From Tragulus kanchil (Eukaryota; Chordata; Mammalia; Artiodactyla; Tragulidae), in assembly GCA_022376925.1 (NCBI GenBank), contig JAIOJX010000005.1:91237001-91301000 (forward strand): DNA of 64,000 nucleotides, given 5' to 3'. The notes beneath the pieces were generated by a model. It was not told the origin of the DNA. It made no database searches and saw only the letters and a list, made by a program, of their open reading frames with translations. Shown here one piece after another: positions 49,429 to 61,296 of this stretch. The position numbers were made by a program, and so were the translations under genes. The stretch's first letter is position 1. Every line of letters starts with the position of its first letter.

Positions 49429-49768
49429 GCTTCTCTGGTGGTCCAGTGGGTAAGGACACCGCCTTGCAGTGCAAGGGCTGCCGGTTCGATCCCTGGCCTG
49501 GGAAGATCCCACGTGCCACGGAGCGGCTGGACTGATGTGTCCAATCACCGAGCCGGAGCTCTGGAGCGCATGCGCCCAGAGCTGGCACTCTGCAACAACA
49601 CACGCCACCGCAATGGGAGGCCCGCAGGAGCCAAAGAACAAAGATGGATGAAAAATAGAGAAATGGAAGACCAATAGAAGTGGCCCGCCCACTCCCCTCC
49701 CTCCCCAACCCAACCCCCGCCCAAAAATAAATAAATAAATAAATAAATCTTAAAAAAAAAAAAAAAAC
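49429..49768 (+). mobile_element. Full-length tRNA-Glu SINE (CHR type)
   Basis: The best-preserved SINE of its kind here and the only one on the plus strand. Head GGGGCTTCTCTGGTGGTCCA, B-box GGTTCGATCCC, CpG-rich body, then a bipartite tail: (AAAT)n followed by CTTAAAA and a pure A-run. The retained CpGs and tail suggest a relatively young insertion. I could not define a target-site duplication with confidence. Confidence 0.85.
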
Positions 49769-49843
49769 AGAAAATTGAGTTAAATTTCAATTCAAAATTG
49801 AGTTAAATCTGTTTCAAATTGAGAATCATTTTTTGAAAATTGA

Positions 49844-52053
49844 ATAAATTAAACTGAAAATGAGAGACAGCAAATTGAGAAGAATGACTAATTATGAGTA
49901 GAGATACCAAGAAACAGAATTGTAGAGAGGTGCAAAAGAGTTTTAAACTGTAAAATTTTCATTTTTTTTAGGCCGTGTGTGGGATACACATATGCTCATT
50001 ATCTTGTTTTATATACTTTTATATGCTTGAAGTACTTTATTTCTAAGAATCTTTCAACCCCCTAAGTAATGTCAGTAATATCACATATTGAACATTTATA
50101 GAAAGAGATGCTTTTTAAGATCAAAATACAAGAAATAACTGAGTTGTCTTAAGAAACTCCTGTGTTTTATTTTCACTAACAAGGTAAATCACTCACTCTT
50201 AGTACTTCTCATTTTCTTTGCCTCCTTGGAAGCTCAGAAACACATTTGAGCACCAACTTGAATAGCCAAGTAGTATCTATACATTTTCTCCTTGAACTTG
50301 ATTTTCTACCAAAATATTCATTTTCCCTTGTTTATTCTATTTTATTGTGCTATAAGCCTCTTCCCATTCTTTGAGGGAGAAAAAGAGTTATACAAATATA
50401 AAAATATTTTTCATGGTCTGGTTTTCTCTCTGTTCACACAAACAGTATTCACACACACGACAGGACTCTGCATCTGCTTGTTTACCTTTGTGCCCTCTGT
50501 GTCTAGCATAGCGTCTGGCATGCAATGGGCATTTCATTATTTGCTGATTAAATGAGCTTAATCCACAAACTCACCCTTAAATAAATCTTGATTTTTGCAC
50601 ATTTCAGAGGTGTCCAATTTGTCTTGTTATAAATTTAGCTTTAGTAGACATCTTGATGAGTAGAGTTTTGGATTATTTCCTAAGGCTGTTTTTCCAGAAG
50701 TAAAATTACATGGGTCAAAAGAGATGAGCCCATAATGGCTATTGAAATGTTTTTCCAAATTGCTGTCCAAAAAAGCTTTTTCTAGTTTCTATAGCAACGA
50801 GCAATGCATGAGGGTAGCATTTTCCCATAACACTGTCTGTTCTCATGCAAAGTTTTGTTTTGTTTTGAAACTTAATAGATGTAAATTTATACCTTGATGT
50901 AGAGTTAATATTTTTTTTAAATGTTAGAGCACCTACAATTTTTATTGTATAAATTAAACTGAAAATGAGAGACAGCAAATTGAGAAGAATGACTAATTAT
51001 GAGTAGAGATACCAAGAAACAGAATTGTAGAGAGGTGCAAAAGAGTTTTAAACTGTAAAATTTTCATTTTTTTTAGGCCGTGTGTGGGATACACATATGC
51101 TCATTATCTTGTTTTATATACTTTTATATGCTTGAAGTACTTTATTTCTAAGAATCTTTCAACCCCCTAAGTAATGTCAGTAATATCACATATTGAACAT
51201 TTATAGAAAGAGATGCTTTTTAAGATCAAAATACAAGAAATAACTGAGTTGTCTTAAGAAACTCCTGTGTTTTATTTTCACTAACAAGGTAAATCACTCA
51301 CTCTTAGTACTTCTCATTTTCTTTGCCTCCTTGGAAGCTCAGAAACACATTTGAGCACCAACTTGAATAGCCAAGTAGTATCTATACATTTTCTCCTTGA
51401 ACTTGATTTTCTACCAAAATATTCATTTTCCCTTGTTTATTCTATTTTATTGTGCTATAAGCCTCTTCCCATTCTTTGAGGGAGAAAAAGAGTTATACAA
51501 ATATAAAAATATTTTTCATGGTCTGGTTTTCTCTCTGTTCACACAAACAGTATTCACACACACGACAGGACTCTGCATCTGCTTGTTTACCTTTGTGCCC
51601 TCTGTGTCTAGCATAGCGTCTGGCATGCAATGGGCATTTCATTATTTGCTGATTAAATGAGCTTAATCCACAAACTCACCCTTAAATAAATCTTGATTTT
51701 TGCACATTTCAGAGGTGTCCAATTTGTCTTGTTATAAATTTAGCTTTAGTAGACATCTTGATGAGTAGAGTTTTGGATTATTTCCTAAGGCTGTTTTTCC
51801 AGAAGTAAAATTACATGGGTCAAAAGAGATGAGCCCATAATGGCTATTGAAATGTTTTTCCAAATTGCTGTCCAAAAAAGCTTTTTCTAGTTTCTATAGC
51901 AACGAGCAATGCATGAGGGTAGCATTTTCCCATAACACTGTCTGTTCTCATGCAAAGTTTTGTTTTGTTTTGAAACTTAATAGATGTAAATTTATACCTT
52001 GATGTAGAGTTAATATTTTTTTTAAATGTTAGAGCACCTACAATTTTTATTGT
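49844..52053. repeat. Duplication pair D19
   Basis: Copy A 49844-50948, copy B 50949-52053; constant offset 1105; exact head-to-tail join at ATTGT/ATAAATT. The 87-codon frame at 50292-50555 recurs at 51397-51660 for this reason alone. Confidence 0.93.
50585..50940 (-). mobile_element. Old L1M fragment
   Basis: The plus strand reads like the reverse of ancient L1 ORF2-end sequence (GATTATTTCCTAAGGCTGTT, AAAATTACATGGGTCAAAAG, TTTTTCCAAATTGCTGTCCA). Strongly diverged. Copied at 51690-52045 (D19) and from 52814 (D20). Confidence 0.5.
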
Positions 52054-53918
52054 GAACTCCTGTAAAAAGTCACTTGACTTTTCCAGATCCCATCATAGAT
52101 TTTCAACATTTAATATAAGCCAGCAGAGAAAAATCACCCATGAAAACTCGAGAGGCTTCTTAATTTTCCTAGACTTCCTCTTTGACTTATGGATAATAAG
52201 CCTCTTTGGGCTTCAGTTGCTCTTCTATAAACTTTCTAAACTGGAGATGAGAATATGTCCCTTGGATTTCTACTGCATTACAAATCATGTATCTGAAATA
52301 CTGCCACATGGCAGGTGTCCAGTAAATAATAACTATTATTGTTATTTTAATTTTAACTTGTAAAATTAGCTTCATGATCTAGGTAAACATTGGGTTCGTT
52401 TCCTAGACTGTGTGCATAGGGAACAAACTAACAATATATTCTTTTAATAACCCATCTTGAACTACATTAAGCAAAAAGTGGCATTTGCCTATAGAAAGGT
52501 TGACTAATGAGGAAGTGAAAAGGACAGGGATCCAGTAGGACCTCCAAGTACAGAAGTCCTTACTCCTGATATTGCCAGAATGTTCTCATCCGCTCCCATA
52601 TCTGGTTCTTGCACCTGAGTGTCATTCTTTTTCTCCACAAGTGGACTTCCCTACACAGCTGCTGCAAGTTTCCAGGCTTTATACCTGGCAATTTCAGTTT
52701 TTGAGGAAAGATTGTCTGACAGCCCCTCAGGTTCTGAGTCCAAATAGGGAAGAGGCTTTTTGACCTACCTTGGCTCAGGTGTCCATATCCCCAACTTCTG
52801 ATCAGCTCTGATTGAGGTGTCCAATTTGTCTTGTTATAAATTTAGCTTTAGTAGACATCTTGATGAGTAGAGTTTTGGATTATTTCCTAAGGCTGTTTTT
52901 CCAGAAGTAAAATTACATGGGTCAAAAGAGATGAGCCCATAATGGCTATTGAAATGTTTTTCCAAATTGCTGTCCAAAAAAGCTTTTTCTAGTTTCTATA
53001 GCAACGAGCAATGCATGAGGGTAGCATTTTCCCATAACACTGTCTGTTCTCATGCAAAGTTTTGTTTTGTTTTGAAACTTAATAGATGTAAATTTATACC
53101 TTGATGTAGAGTTAATATTTTTTAAATGTTAGAGCACCTACAATTTTTATTGTGAACTCCTGTAAAAAGTCACTTGACTTTTCCAGATCCCATCATAGAT
53201 TTTCAACATTTAATATAAGCCAGCAGAGAAAAATCACCCATGAAAACTCGAGAGGCTTCTTAATTTTCCTAGACTTCCTCTTTGACTTATGGATAATAAG
53301 CCTCTTTGGGCTTCAGTTGCTCTTCTATAAACTTTCTAAACTGGAGATGAGAATATGTCCCTTGGATTTCTACTGCATTACAAATCATGTATCTGAAATA
53401 CTGCCACATGGCAGGTGTCCAGTAAATAATAACTATTATTGTTATTTTAATTTTAACTTGTAAAATTAGCTTCATGATCTAGGTAAACATTGGGTTCGTT
53501 TCCTAGACTGTGTGCATAGGGAACAAACTAACAATATATTCTTTTAATAACCCATCTTGAACTACATTAAGCAAAAAGTGGCATTTGCCTATAGAAAGGT
53601 TGACTAATGAGGAAGTGAAAAGGACAGGGATCCAGTAGGACCTCCAAGTACAGAAGTCCTTACTCCTGATATTGCCAGAATGTTCTCATCCGCTCCCATA
53701 TCTGGTTCTTGCACCTGAGTGTCATTCTTTTTCTCCACAAGTGGACTTCCCTACACAGCTGCTGCAAGTTTCCAGGCTTTATACCTGGCAATTTCAGTTT
53801 TTGAGGAAAGATTGTCTGACAGCCCCTCAGGTTCTGAGTCCAAATAGGGAAGAGGCTTTTTGACCTACCTTGGCTCAGGTGTCCATATCCCCAACTTCTG
53901 ATCAGCTCTGATTGAGGT
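51712..53918. repeat. Duplication pair D20
   Basis: Copy A 51712-52818, copy B 52814-53918; offset 1102 falling to 1100; five bases (GAGGT) shared at the join. 51712-52053 also lies in D19, giving three copies. Confidence 0.92.
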
Positions 53919-56282
53919 CAGGGTGTGATGGAGTCACTTGAGAATATAACAACTTCCATGGAAATTGTCAAGAAACAGAGAAGATGTTTCTTGGAGATGA
54001 ACATTCTTACCAGACCTGGGATAAAAACATGATTAGAATAAAATAATAGATTCTGAGTGGTAGAGGGGTGAGCCAGTGCCACGTAGAAGTGAGCCTGTAT
54101 ATGTGTGTACATGTGTGTGTGGTATGAGTGCTTTGAAAGTCTTGCAGATTATCCTGCCTCAAGGTGCTCAAGCAGTTAATATTGAATGAGGAGAAACATT
54201 TAATAAACATTTAATTAGCAAACACAATACTAATATGTGCTCAATAAACAGTTGTTGAATTGAGTAACTACTAGCCTGAGGTATACTCTGGGTGTTATTC
54301 TAAAATTGAGTGTGAAATAGTAGCCTGATGGTGATTGGAGGACATAATCAAAGAAATGTGCACTACAGGAAGCAGAAGATTTCATACCAATAGCAGGCTG
54401 ACAGTCAAAAGCAACCCCAGTTGAGAGCCCTGGACCCCAGTGAGATAGTCAATCAGGAGTGGCAGTGGCTTCTGGTGCGACACGGGCCAGACTCCCTTAA
54501 TTCATCTCATTATGTTACCTCGAGTCTCTGAATCTTATAACTGGATAAAACTAACCAGGAGAGGTTCTCCAAGCAACTGTTTGCTGTCATCAGTGTTAGA
54601 TGATGATGTTAGCAAAGAAATATCAATAGCTCCAAAAGAAAATGTGTATTTGAGCATCTGTTTCATTTAGTTTCACTGGACTTTTGTCTGTCTAGGCCAC
54701 ATGGATTGTAATCTAGACTACAGAGTGCAGCATCTCAGTGATTGCTTTGGTTTCTTTGGTCCTTCTGCTTCCTTAACATATCTATCTCCAGAGAGTCCTA
54801 AACCTGTCCCTTTTCTGCTCATATGTGCAGGTGCTCCTGGAGGTGATCACAGGATGGTTCTTGCACCTGAGTGTCATTCTTTTCTCCACAAGTGGACTTC
54901 CCTACACAGCTGCTGCAAGTTTCCAGGCTTTATACCTGGCAATTTCAGTTTTTGAGGAAAGATTGTCTGACAGCCCCTCAGGTTCTGAGTCCAAATAGGG
55001 AAGAGGCTTTTTGACCTACCTTGGCTCAGGTGTCCATATCCCCAACTTCTGATCAGCTCTGATTGAGGTCAGGGTGTGATGGAGTCACTTGAGAATATAA
55101 CAACTTCCATGGAAATTGTCAAGAAACAGAGAAGATGTTTCTTGGAGATGAACATTCTTACCAGACCTGGGATAAAAACATGATTAGAATAAAATAATAG
55201 ATTCTGAGTGGTAGAGGGGTGAGCCAGTGCCACGTAAGAAGTGAGCCTGTATATGTGTGTACATGTGTGTGTGGTATGAGTGCTTTGAAAGTCTTGCAGA
55301 TTATCCTGCCTCAAGGTGCTCAAGCAGTTAATATTGAATGAGGAGAAACATTTAATAAACATTTAATTAGCAAACACAATACTAATATGTGCTCAATAAA
55401 CAGTTGTTGAATTGAGTAACTACTAGCCTGAGGTATACTCTGGGTGTTATTCTAAAATTGAGTGTGAAATAGTAGCCTGATGGTGATTGGAGGACATAAT
55501 CAAAGAAATGTGCACTACAGGAAGCAGAAGATTTCATACCAATAGCAGGCTGACAGTCAAAAGCAACCCCAGTTGAGAGCCCTGGACCCCAGTGAGATAG
55601 TCAATCAGGAGTGGCAGTGGCTTCTGGTGCGACACGGGCCAGACTCCCTTAATTCATCTCATTATGTTACCTCGAGTCTCTGAATCTTATAACTGGATAA
55701 AACTAACCAGGAGAGGTTCTCCAAGCAACTGTTTGCTGTCATCAGTGTTAGATGATGATGTTAGCAAAGAAATATCAATAGCTCCAAAAGAAAATGTGTA
55801 TTTGAGCATCTGTTTCATTTAGTTTCACTGGACTTTTGTCTGTCTAGGCCACATGGATTGTAATCTAGACTACAGAGTGCAGCATCTCAGTGATTGCTTT
55901 GGTTTCTTTGGTCCTTCTGCTTCCTTAACATATCTATCTCCAGAGAGTCCTAAACCTGTCCCTTTTCTGCTCATATGTGCAGGTGCTCCTGGAGGTGATC
56001 ACAGGATGAAATTGGGGCCACCCAAAGTTAAGCGTTTTCAATGCCTGCTGGGCACTGATCTATTTTTCAGCTCTCATCTTGGCCAGTCTCCCCTTTCACT
56101 GACCTCTCATGCTGCTCTCAACTTCAGTCATTCTCCTCAGTGTATCCATAGTTCACCTCCTCAGTCGCGACATGTGTCCTAGGCGATTAGTTTCTTGTAG
56201 AGAAAACAGAAATCATCTACTGTGGAATATCTAAATATCCTCCCTTTCCCACCTTAAATTTACCTCTGCCTATGTCAATGAC
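52054..56282. other. Unclassified sequence, duplicated two to three times
   Basis: Apart from the L1M copy at 52814-53145, no gene or repeat recognised. Frames such as 52052-52363/53152-53463 are copies of one stretch. 55853-56182 and 56936-57265 share a 109-codon frame by D22, with no known domain. Confidence 0.45.
53703..56008. repeat. Duplication pair D21
   Basis: Copy A 53703-54856, copy B 54855-56008; offset 1152; two bases shared at the join. It shares 53703-53918 with D20. Confidence 0.92.
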
Positions 56283-56440
56283 TGTCAACACTAGGTGCAC
56301 ATTAGCACTACCTGGAGAACTTTAAGTCTGTGTCTTGCCTTGGGATTCTGATTTAATTGGTCTGGGGTGAGAATTGGTATTTTTAAAAAGCATCTCACAT
56401 GAGTTTGTATTCAGCCAGGGCTGAGATGCACTGACTTATA
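56283..56440 (+). mobile_element. MER5-like (hAT-Charlie) DNA transposon fossil
   Basis: AGCACTACCTGGAGAACTTT, GATTCTGATTTAATTGGTCT, GGGGTGAGAATTGGTATTTT and AGGGCTGAGATGCACTGACT follow the order of the MER5 consensus as I recall it. Non-autonomous and ancient. Copied at 57366-57523. Confidence 0.65.
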
Positions 56441-56734
56441 TCCCTTCTTTTTTCATTTTCCCAGATCTCTGAAATACATGTCCTAGTCCCTGCAAATGTA
56501 TGGTTTCTCTTCTCTTTTTTTTTTTTTTGGTGGATAGGGAATTCCTGGCAGTAGTGCTAGACTTATGTGCCTGCATCTAAGTCTTGTCCTAGGAATGGTT
56601 CACGTGACTTACCCTCTCAAGTAACCAGAAGAAGACACCGCCTAAATAATGAGTGCAAATTGTTCCTGGGGAGGGCAGTAGGGTGTATGAGCAGTGGACA
56701 TGAGACTCTAGATCTCTCAGAGAGTCAGAAGCAC

Positions 56735-56850
56735 AGGCTCAGAGTCCATCAAATCAGTCCAGTGCCTTCTCTGTCACCCACCAGCTGTGTGACCTTAGCA
56801 AGTTCTTAAACCTTTCAGCCTGTGTTTCTCCTTATGTAAAATGTACTTCC
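56735..56850 (-). mobile_element. MIR SINE fossil
   Basis: Plus strand reads CACCAGCTGTGTGACCTTAG, CAAGTTCTTAAACCTTTCAG and CTTATGTAAAATG, the reverse of the MIR core region. Mammal-wide, very old. Copied at 57818-57933. Confidence 0.7.
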
Positions 56851-57365
56851 TTCTGTTCTGTTATATGCATGATTGAGAAAACAAATTATACAGGATTGTA
56901 ATTGACTACACTGGACTTTTGTCTGTCTAGGCCACATGGATTGTAATCTAGACTACAGAGTGCAGCATCTCAGTGATTGCTTTGGTTTCTTTGGTCCTTC
57001 TGCTTCCTTAACATATCTATCTCCAGAGAGTCCTAAACCTGTCCCTTTTCTGCTCATATGTGCAGGTGCTCCTGGAGGTGATCACAGGATGAAATTGGGG
57101 CCACCCAAAGTTAAGCGTTTTCAATGCCTGCTGGGCACTGATCTATTTTTCAGCTCTCATCTTGGCCAGTCTCCCCTTTCACTGACCTCTCATGCTGCTC
57201 TCAACTTCAGTCATTCTCCTCAGTGTATCCATAGTTCACCTCCTCAGTCGCGACATGTGTCCTAGGCGATTAGTTTCTTGTAGAGAAAACAGAAATCATC
57301 TACTGTGGAATATCTAAATATCCTCCCTTTCCCACCTTAAATTTACCTCTGCCTATGTCAATGAC

Positions 57366-57523
57366 TGTCAACACTAGGTGCACATTAGCACTACCTGGAG
57401 AACTTTAAGTCTGTGTCTTGCCTTGGGATTCTGATTTAATTGGTCTGGGGTGAGAATTGGTATTTTTAAAAAGCATCTCACATGAGTTTGTATTCAGCCA
57501 GGGCTGAGATGCACTGACTTATA
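57366..57523 (+). mobile_element. MER5-like fossil, D22 duplicate
   Basis: Same element as 56283-56440, offset 1083. Confidence 0.65.
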
Positions 57524-57817
57524 TCCCTTCTTTTTTCATTTTCCCAGATCTCTGAAATACATGTCCTAGTCCCTGCAAATGTATGGTTTCTCTTCTCTTT
57601 TTTTTTTTTTTGGTGGATAGGGAATTCCTGGCAGTAGTGCTAGACTTATGTGCCTGCATCTAAGTCTTGTCCTAGGAATGGTTCACGTGACTTACCCTCT
57701 CAAGTAACCAGAAGAAGACACCGCCTAAATAATGAGTGCAAATTGTTCCTGGGGAGGGCAGTAGGGTGTATGAGCAGTGGACATGAGACTCTAGATCTCT
57801 CAGAGAGTCAGAAGCAC

Positions 57818-57933
57818 AGGCTCAGAGTCCATCAAATCAGTCCAGTGCCTTCTCTGTCACCCACCAGCTGTGTGACCTTAGCAAGTTCTTAAACCTTTCA
57901 GCCTGTGTTTCTCCTTATGTAAAATGTACTTCC
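57818..57933 (-). mobile_element. MIR fossil, D22 duplicate
   Basis: Same element as 56735-56850, offset 1083. Confidence 0.7.
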
Positions 57934-57961
57934 TTCTGTTCTGTTATATGCATGATTGAGA

Positions 57962-58727
57962 TAATTAATACAAAGTTCTTTACCTAGAGATTCTAGGACG
58001 TGATCAGTAACTAGTGATCATGGACAGATTTGTTAAGATGAAGCATCTTCTAAAAATTTCTTCGCTAAGAGCTCTGAGTGATTTCATCTGTTTCTATAGT
58101 CTCCCAAGCATGTATCTCCAGATAGTCTACAATATGCCAGACACTGTTCTGAGTACTGGGGCTATAGATGCAAATAAAACAAGGTCCCTGTCTTCAAGTG
58201 TGTATATTTTGTTGTTTCTTTTCCATCTTCACAGTTATTGTACTTTTAAGCCCATGGTACCTGTTTCCTGGCCCTCCAAGACTCCTCACTAGCCTCTCTG
58301 TCACTGTTGCCTTCTTCTGTTCTTCACAGAGGAGTGAGGTCATTATTTTAAACTTGAGATTTTTTACAGCCAACAACCTGATTAAAAATGCTTTAAAAAT
58401 TCCAAATAACTTGGTGGATGCTTCGTATAAAGACCTTAATTTCTTTCCTATCTGCTTCTTTGGCCTCATTTTGTTCCAAGTATTCCTGCAAATCTGACAT
58501 GGCAGCAGCAACACTAAATCTTTGGCTACATGGACATTTCATGCTTCTTTGTGTATTTGCATGGACTTCCATCCTTGTGGCCTGGAAAAGTCCTGTTAGC
58601 TCATTGAATATCCCTTCTCTGATGAAATCTATCGTTATGTCTGGATAATGTTAAATCTCATAAAATTTTACCAGTTTGTGCTTTTATGATACAATATTTA
58701 TTTATCTACATATATGTCTAATATTAA
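57962..58727. other. Unclassified sequence
   Basis: A segment at about 58133-58200 (CCAGACACTGTTCTGAGTAC) has the look of a mammal-wide L2/MIR-type fossil, but I cannot place it firmly. Nothing else recognised. Confidence 0.4.
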
Positions 58728-58815
58728 GCCAGAAGATCTCTTCGGGCAGGAACGTAGTGTTTTTTCATCTAGCACAATACCTGCACATAATATGTGCATC
58801 GACATTTGTTGAATT
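58728..58815 (+). mobile_element. L2-like LINE 3' end fossil
   Basis: CTTCGGGCAGGAACGTAGTG, CTAGCACAATACCTGCACAT and ACATTTGTTGAATTTT match the 3' end pattern of L2 elements. Copied at 59830-59917 by D23. Confidence 0.5.
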
Positions 58816-59428
58816 TTATAAAAATTTAGTCAGATAGAAGAATGTTCAAATGAGGCTTTTTCTGTCTCAGTTTGGGCTGAGGCTTCGAGACAATAGTTGA
58901 TAAAAATTCCTGTGTACATATTCCTGCATCGCTACTGGTGGATGTGAACAGCTAAAAAGTTTTGTAACCTCAGGAAACCCACCCCTTGAGGGTATACGCA
59001 TGTTTTAGACAGAGTGGTCAAAGAACGGGGAGTTAAAGATGAAATGTCTTCAGAGGGATATGCAGTGTATTCCTTTGAGAGTAGAGCAGAAGATAAACCT
59101 CTCTTACCACAGAAGCTTAGAGGATTTCAAGGAGATGACTTGAGAAGCTTGACCTGTTATCCATGGAGAGTGTAGGCTAATGTAAAACCTTTGAAAAGAA
59201 AATCCTGAATATTGGAAAGTGAAGTTTGCAAACAAGGAGATTATTGCCTTGGAAATGGCCTGCAACCCCAGGGTTTATCAGTAGTGAAAAGATGCATGGG
59301 TGTCTTGATATAAACAGTGGCCATGGAGTCATTTTAAAGGGACTTTGGTCATGAAAAGCACTTCAAGGGACAGTGGAACTCCAACTTTTGTATGATATGC
59401 TCCACCAAAAAACTAAAGACTGACAATC

Positions 59429-59749
59429 TGTGATGGCTAATTTTATGTGTCAACTAGAACGAGTTTAGGGCTGTCCAGATATATGGTTAAGTGTTATTTC
59501 TGGTGTGCCTGTGAGGGTGTTTCCAAAAGAGAGTAACATTGGAATTGATTGAGTGAAGCAATGGGAGGAGCATCATCCAACTGGTTGAGTATCTGAGTCA
59601 AATCAAAAGGTAGAGGAAGGGAGAATTCTCTCTGCTTGAAAGTTTGAGTAGAGACATTGGTCTTCTCCTACCATCAGACTGGGACTTATCCCATCAGTAC
59701 CCCCTGTTCTCATGCCTTCAAACTCAGATCTGCCCTTCCTTAAAACTGG
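59429..59749 (+). mobile_element. MLT2-type LTR, copy truncated at join D23
   Basis: Begins TGTGATGGCTAATTTTATGT and ends abruptly where the contig ends, so the break is artefactual. The complete element is at 60531-61296. Confidence 0.7.
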
Positions 59750-60530
59750 AATGAAAATCTCATAAAATTTTACCAGTTTGTGCTTTTATGATACAATATT
59801 TATTTATCTACATATATGTCTAATATTAAGCCAGAAGATCTCTTCGGGCAGGAACGTAGTGTTTTTTCATCTAGCACAATACCTGCACATAATATGTGCA
59901 TCGACATTTGTTGAATTTTATAAAAATTTAGTCAGATAGAAGAATGTTCAAATGAGGCTTTTTCTGTCTCAGTTTGGGCTGAGGCTTCGAGACAATAGTT
60001 GATAAAAATTCCTGTGTACATATTCCTGCATCGCTACTGGTGGATGTGAACAGCTAAAAAGTTTTGTAACCTCAGGAAACCCACCCCTTGAGGGTATACG
60101 CATGTTTTAGACAGAGTGGTCAAAGAACGGGGAGTTAAAGATGAAATGTCTTCAGAGGGATATGCAGTGTATTCCTTTGAGAGTAGAGCAGAAGATAAAC
60201 CTCTCTTACCACAGAAGCTTAGAGGATTTCAAGGAGATGACTTGAGAAGCTTGACCTGTTATCCATGGAGAGTGTAGGCTAATGTAAAACCTTTGAAAAG
60301 AAAATCCTGAATATTGGAAAGTGAAGTTTGCAAACAAGGAGATTATTGCCTTGGAAATGGCCTGCAACCCCAGGGTTTATCAGTAGTGAAAAGATGCATG
60401 GGTGTCTTGATATAAACAGTGGCCATGGAGTCATTTTAAAGGGACTTTGGTCATGAAAAGCACTTCAAGGGACAGTGGAACTCCAACTTTTGTATGATAT
60501 GCTCCACCAAAAAACTAAAGACTGACAATC

Positions 60531-61296
60531 TGTGATGGCTAATTTTATGTGTCAACTAGAACGAGTTTAGGGCTGTCCAGATATATGGTTAAGTGTTATT
60601 TCTGGTGTGCCTGTGAGGGTGTTTCCAAAAGAGAGTAACATTGGAATTGATTGAGTGAAGCAATGGGAGGAGCATCATCCAACTGGTTGAGTATCTGAGT
60701 CAAATCAAAAGGTAGAGGAAGGGAGAATTCTCTCTGCTTGAAAGTTTGAGTAGAGACATTGGTCTTCTCCTACCATCAGACTGGGACTTATCCCATCAGT
60801 ACCCCCTGTTCTCATGCCTTCAAACTCAGATCTGACCTTCCTTACTGGCTTTCTGCACTTCCATTTTTGCAAATATCAGATCATAGGGCTTTGCAGCCTC
60901 TGTGAACCTGTGAGCAAGTTTTTTAATAGGGTTTCTTTATATTATTTGCTATAACATATATAGTTAATGGGCTTACCCTGTGGCCCAGCTGGTAAAGAAC
61001 CCTCCTGCCTATCTAGGAAAGGCAAGTGATGCAGGTTCAATCTCTGGGTTGGGAAGATCTCCTGGAGAAGGAAATGGCAACCCACTCCAGTATGCTGTCT
61101 GGGAAATCCCAGGACAGAGGATCCTCATGGGCTACAGTTCATGAGGGTCACAAAGAGTCAGACATGATTGAGCGTGCAGGCCACACACTCACATATAGTA
61201 AACATATAACTATATTATATAACTATATATAGAGATAGAGCAAGAGAGAGATTTGGAATGCCTATTGGTTCTGCTTCCCTGGAGAACCCTAATACA
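60531..61296 (+). mobile_element. Solo MLT2-type LTR (ERVL), split by a Bov-tA
   Basis: Opens with TGTGATGGCTAATTTTATGT and closes with TTCCCTGGAGAACCCTAATACA, the TG...CA ends of an MLT2 LTR. The middle (TGTGAGGGTGTTTCC, GGTCTTCTCCTACCATCAGA) agrees. No internal retroviral genes adjoin, so it is a solo LTR left by recombination. The flanking bases CAATC/GAGTC are a poor match for a 5-bp target site, as expected at this age. A Bov-tA lies at 60967-61190. Confidence 0.75.
60967..61190 (+). mobile_element. Bov-tA SINE inside the MLT2 LTR
   Basis: Head GGGCTTACCCTGTGGCCCAG, B-box-like GGTTCAATCTC, body GGCAACCCACTCCAGTATGC. Flanks ACATATATAGTTA (60954-60966) and ACATATAGTAAA (61191-61202) look like a decayed target-site duplication. 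Confidence 0.87.

Larger units (their letters stand above)
55826..57961. repeat. Duplication pair D22
   Basis: Copy A 55826-56878, copy B 56909-57961; offset 1083; 30 bases between (56879-56908) that resemble a garbled continuation. It shares 55826-56008 with D21. Confidence 0.92.
58653..60848. repeat. Duplication pair D23
   Basis: Copy A 58653-59749, copy B 59755-60848; offset 1102 falling to 1099, with AAA inserted and C replacing A near the end of copy A. Five unmatched bases between. Confidence 0.92.

Noticed and set aside
50292..51660. Pair of identical 87-codon frames as a conserved small gene
   Set aside because: Identity is due to D19. No domain, signal peptide pattern or conserved neighbour was seen.
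55853..57265. Pair of identical 109-codon frames
   Set aside because: Same sequence twice through D22. No recognisable domain. Without splice or conservation data I cannot call it an exon.
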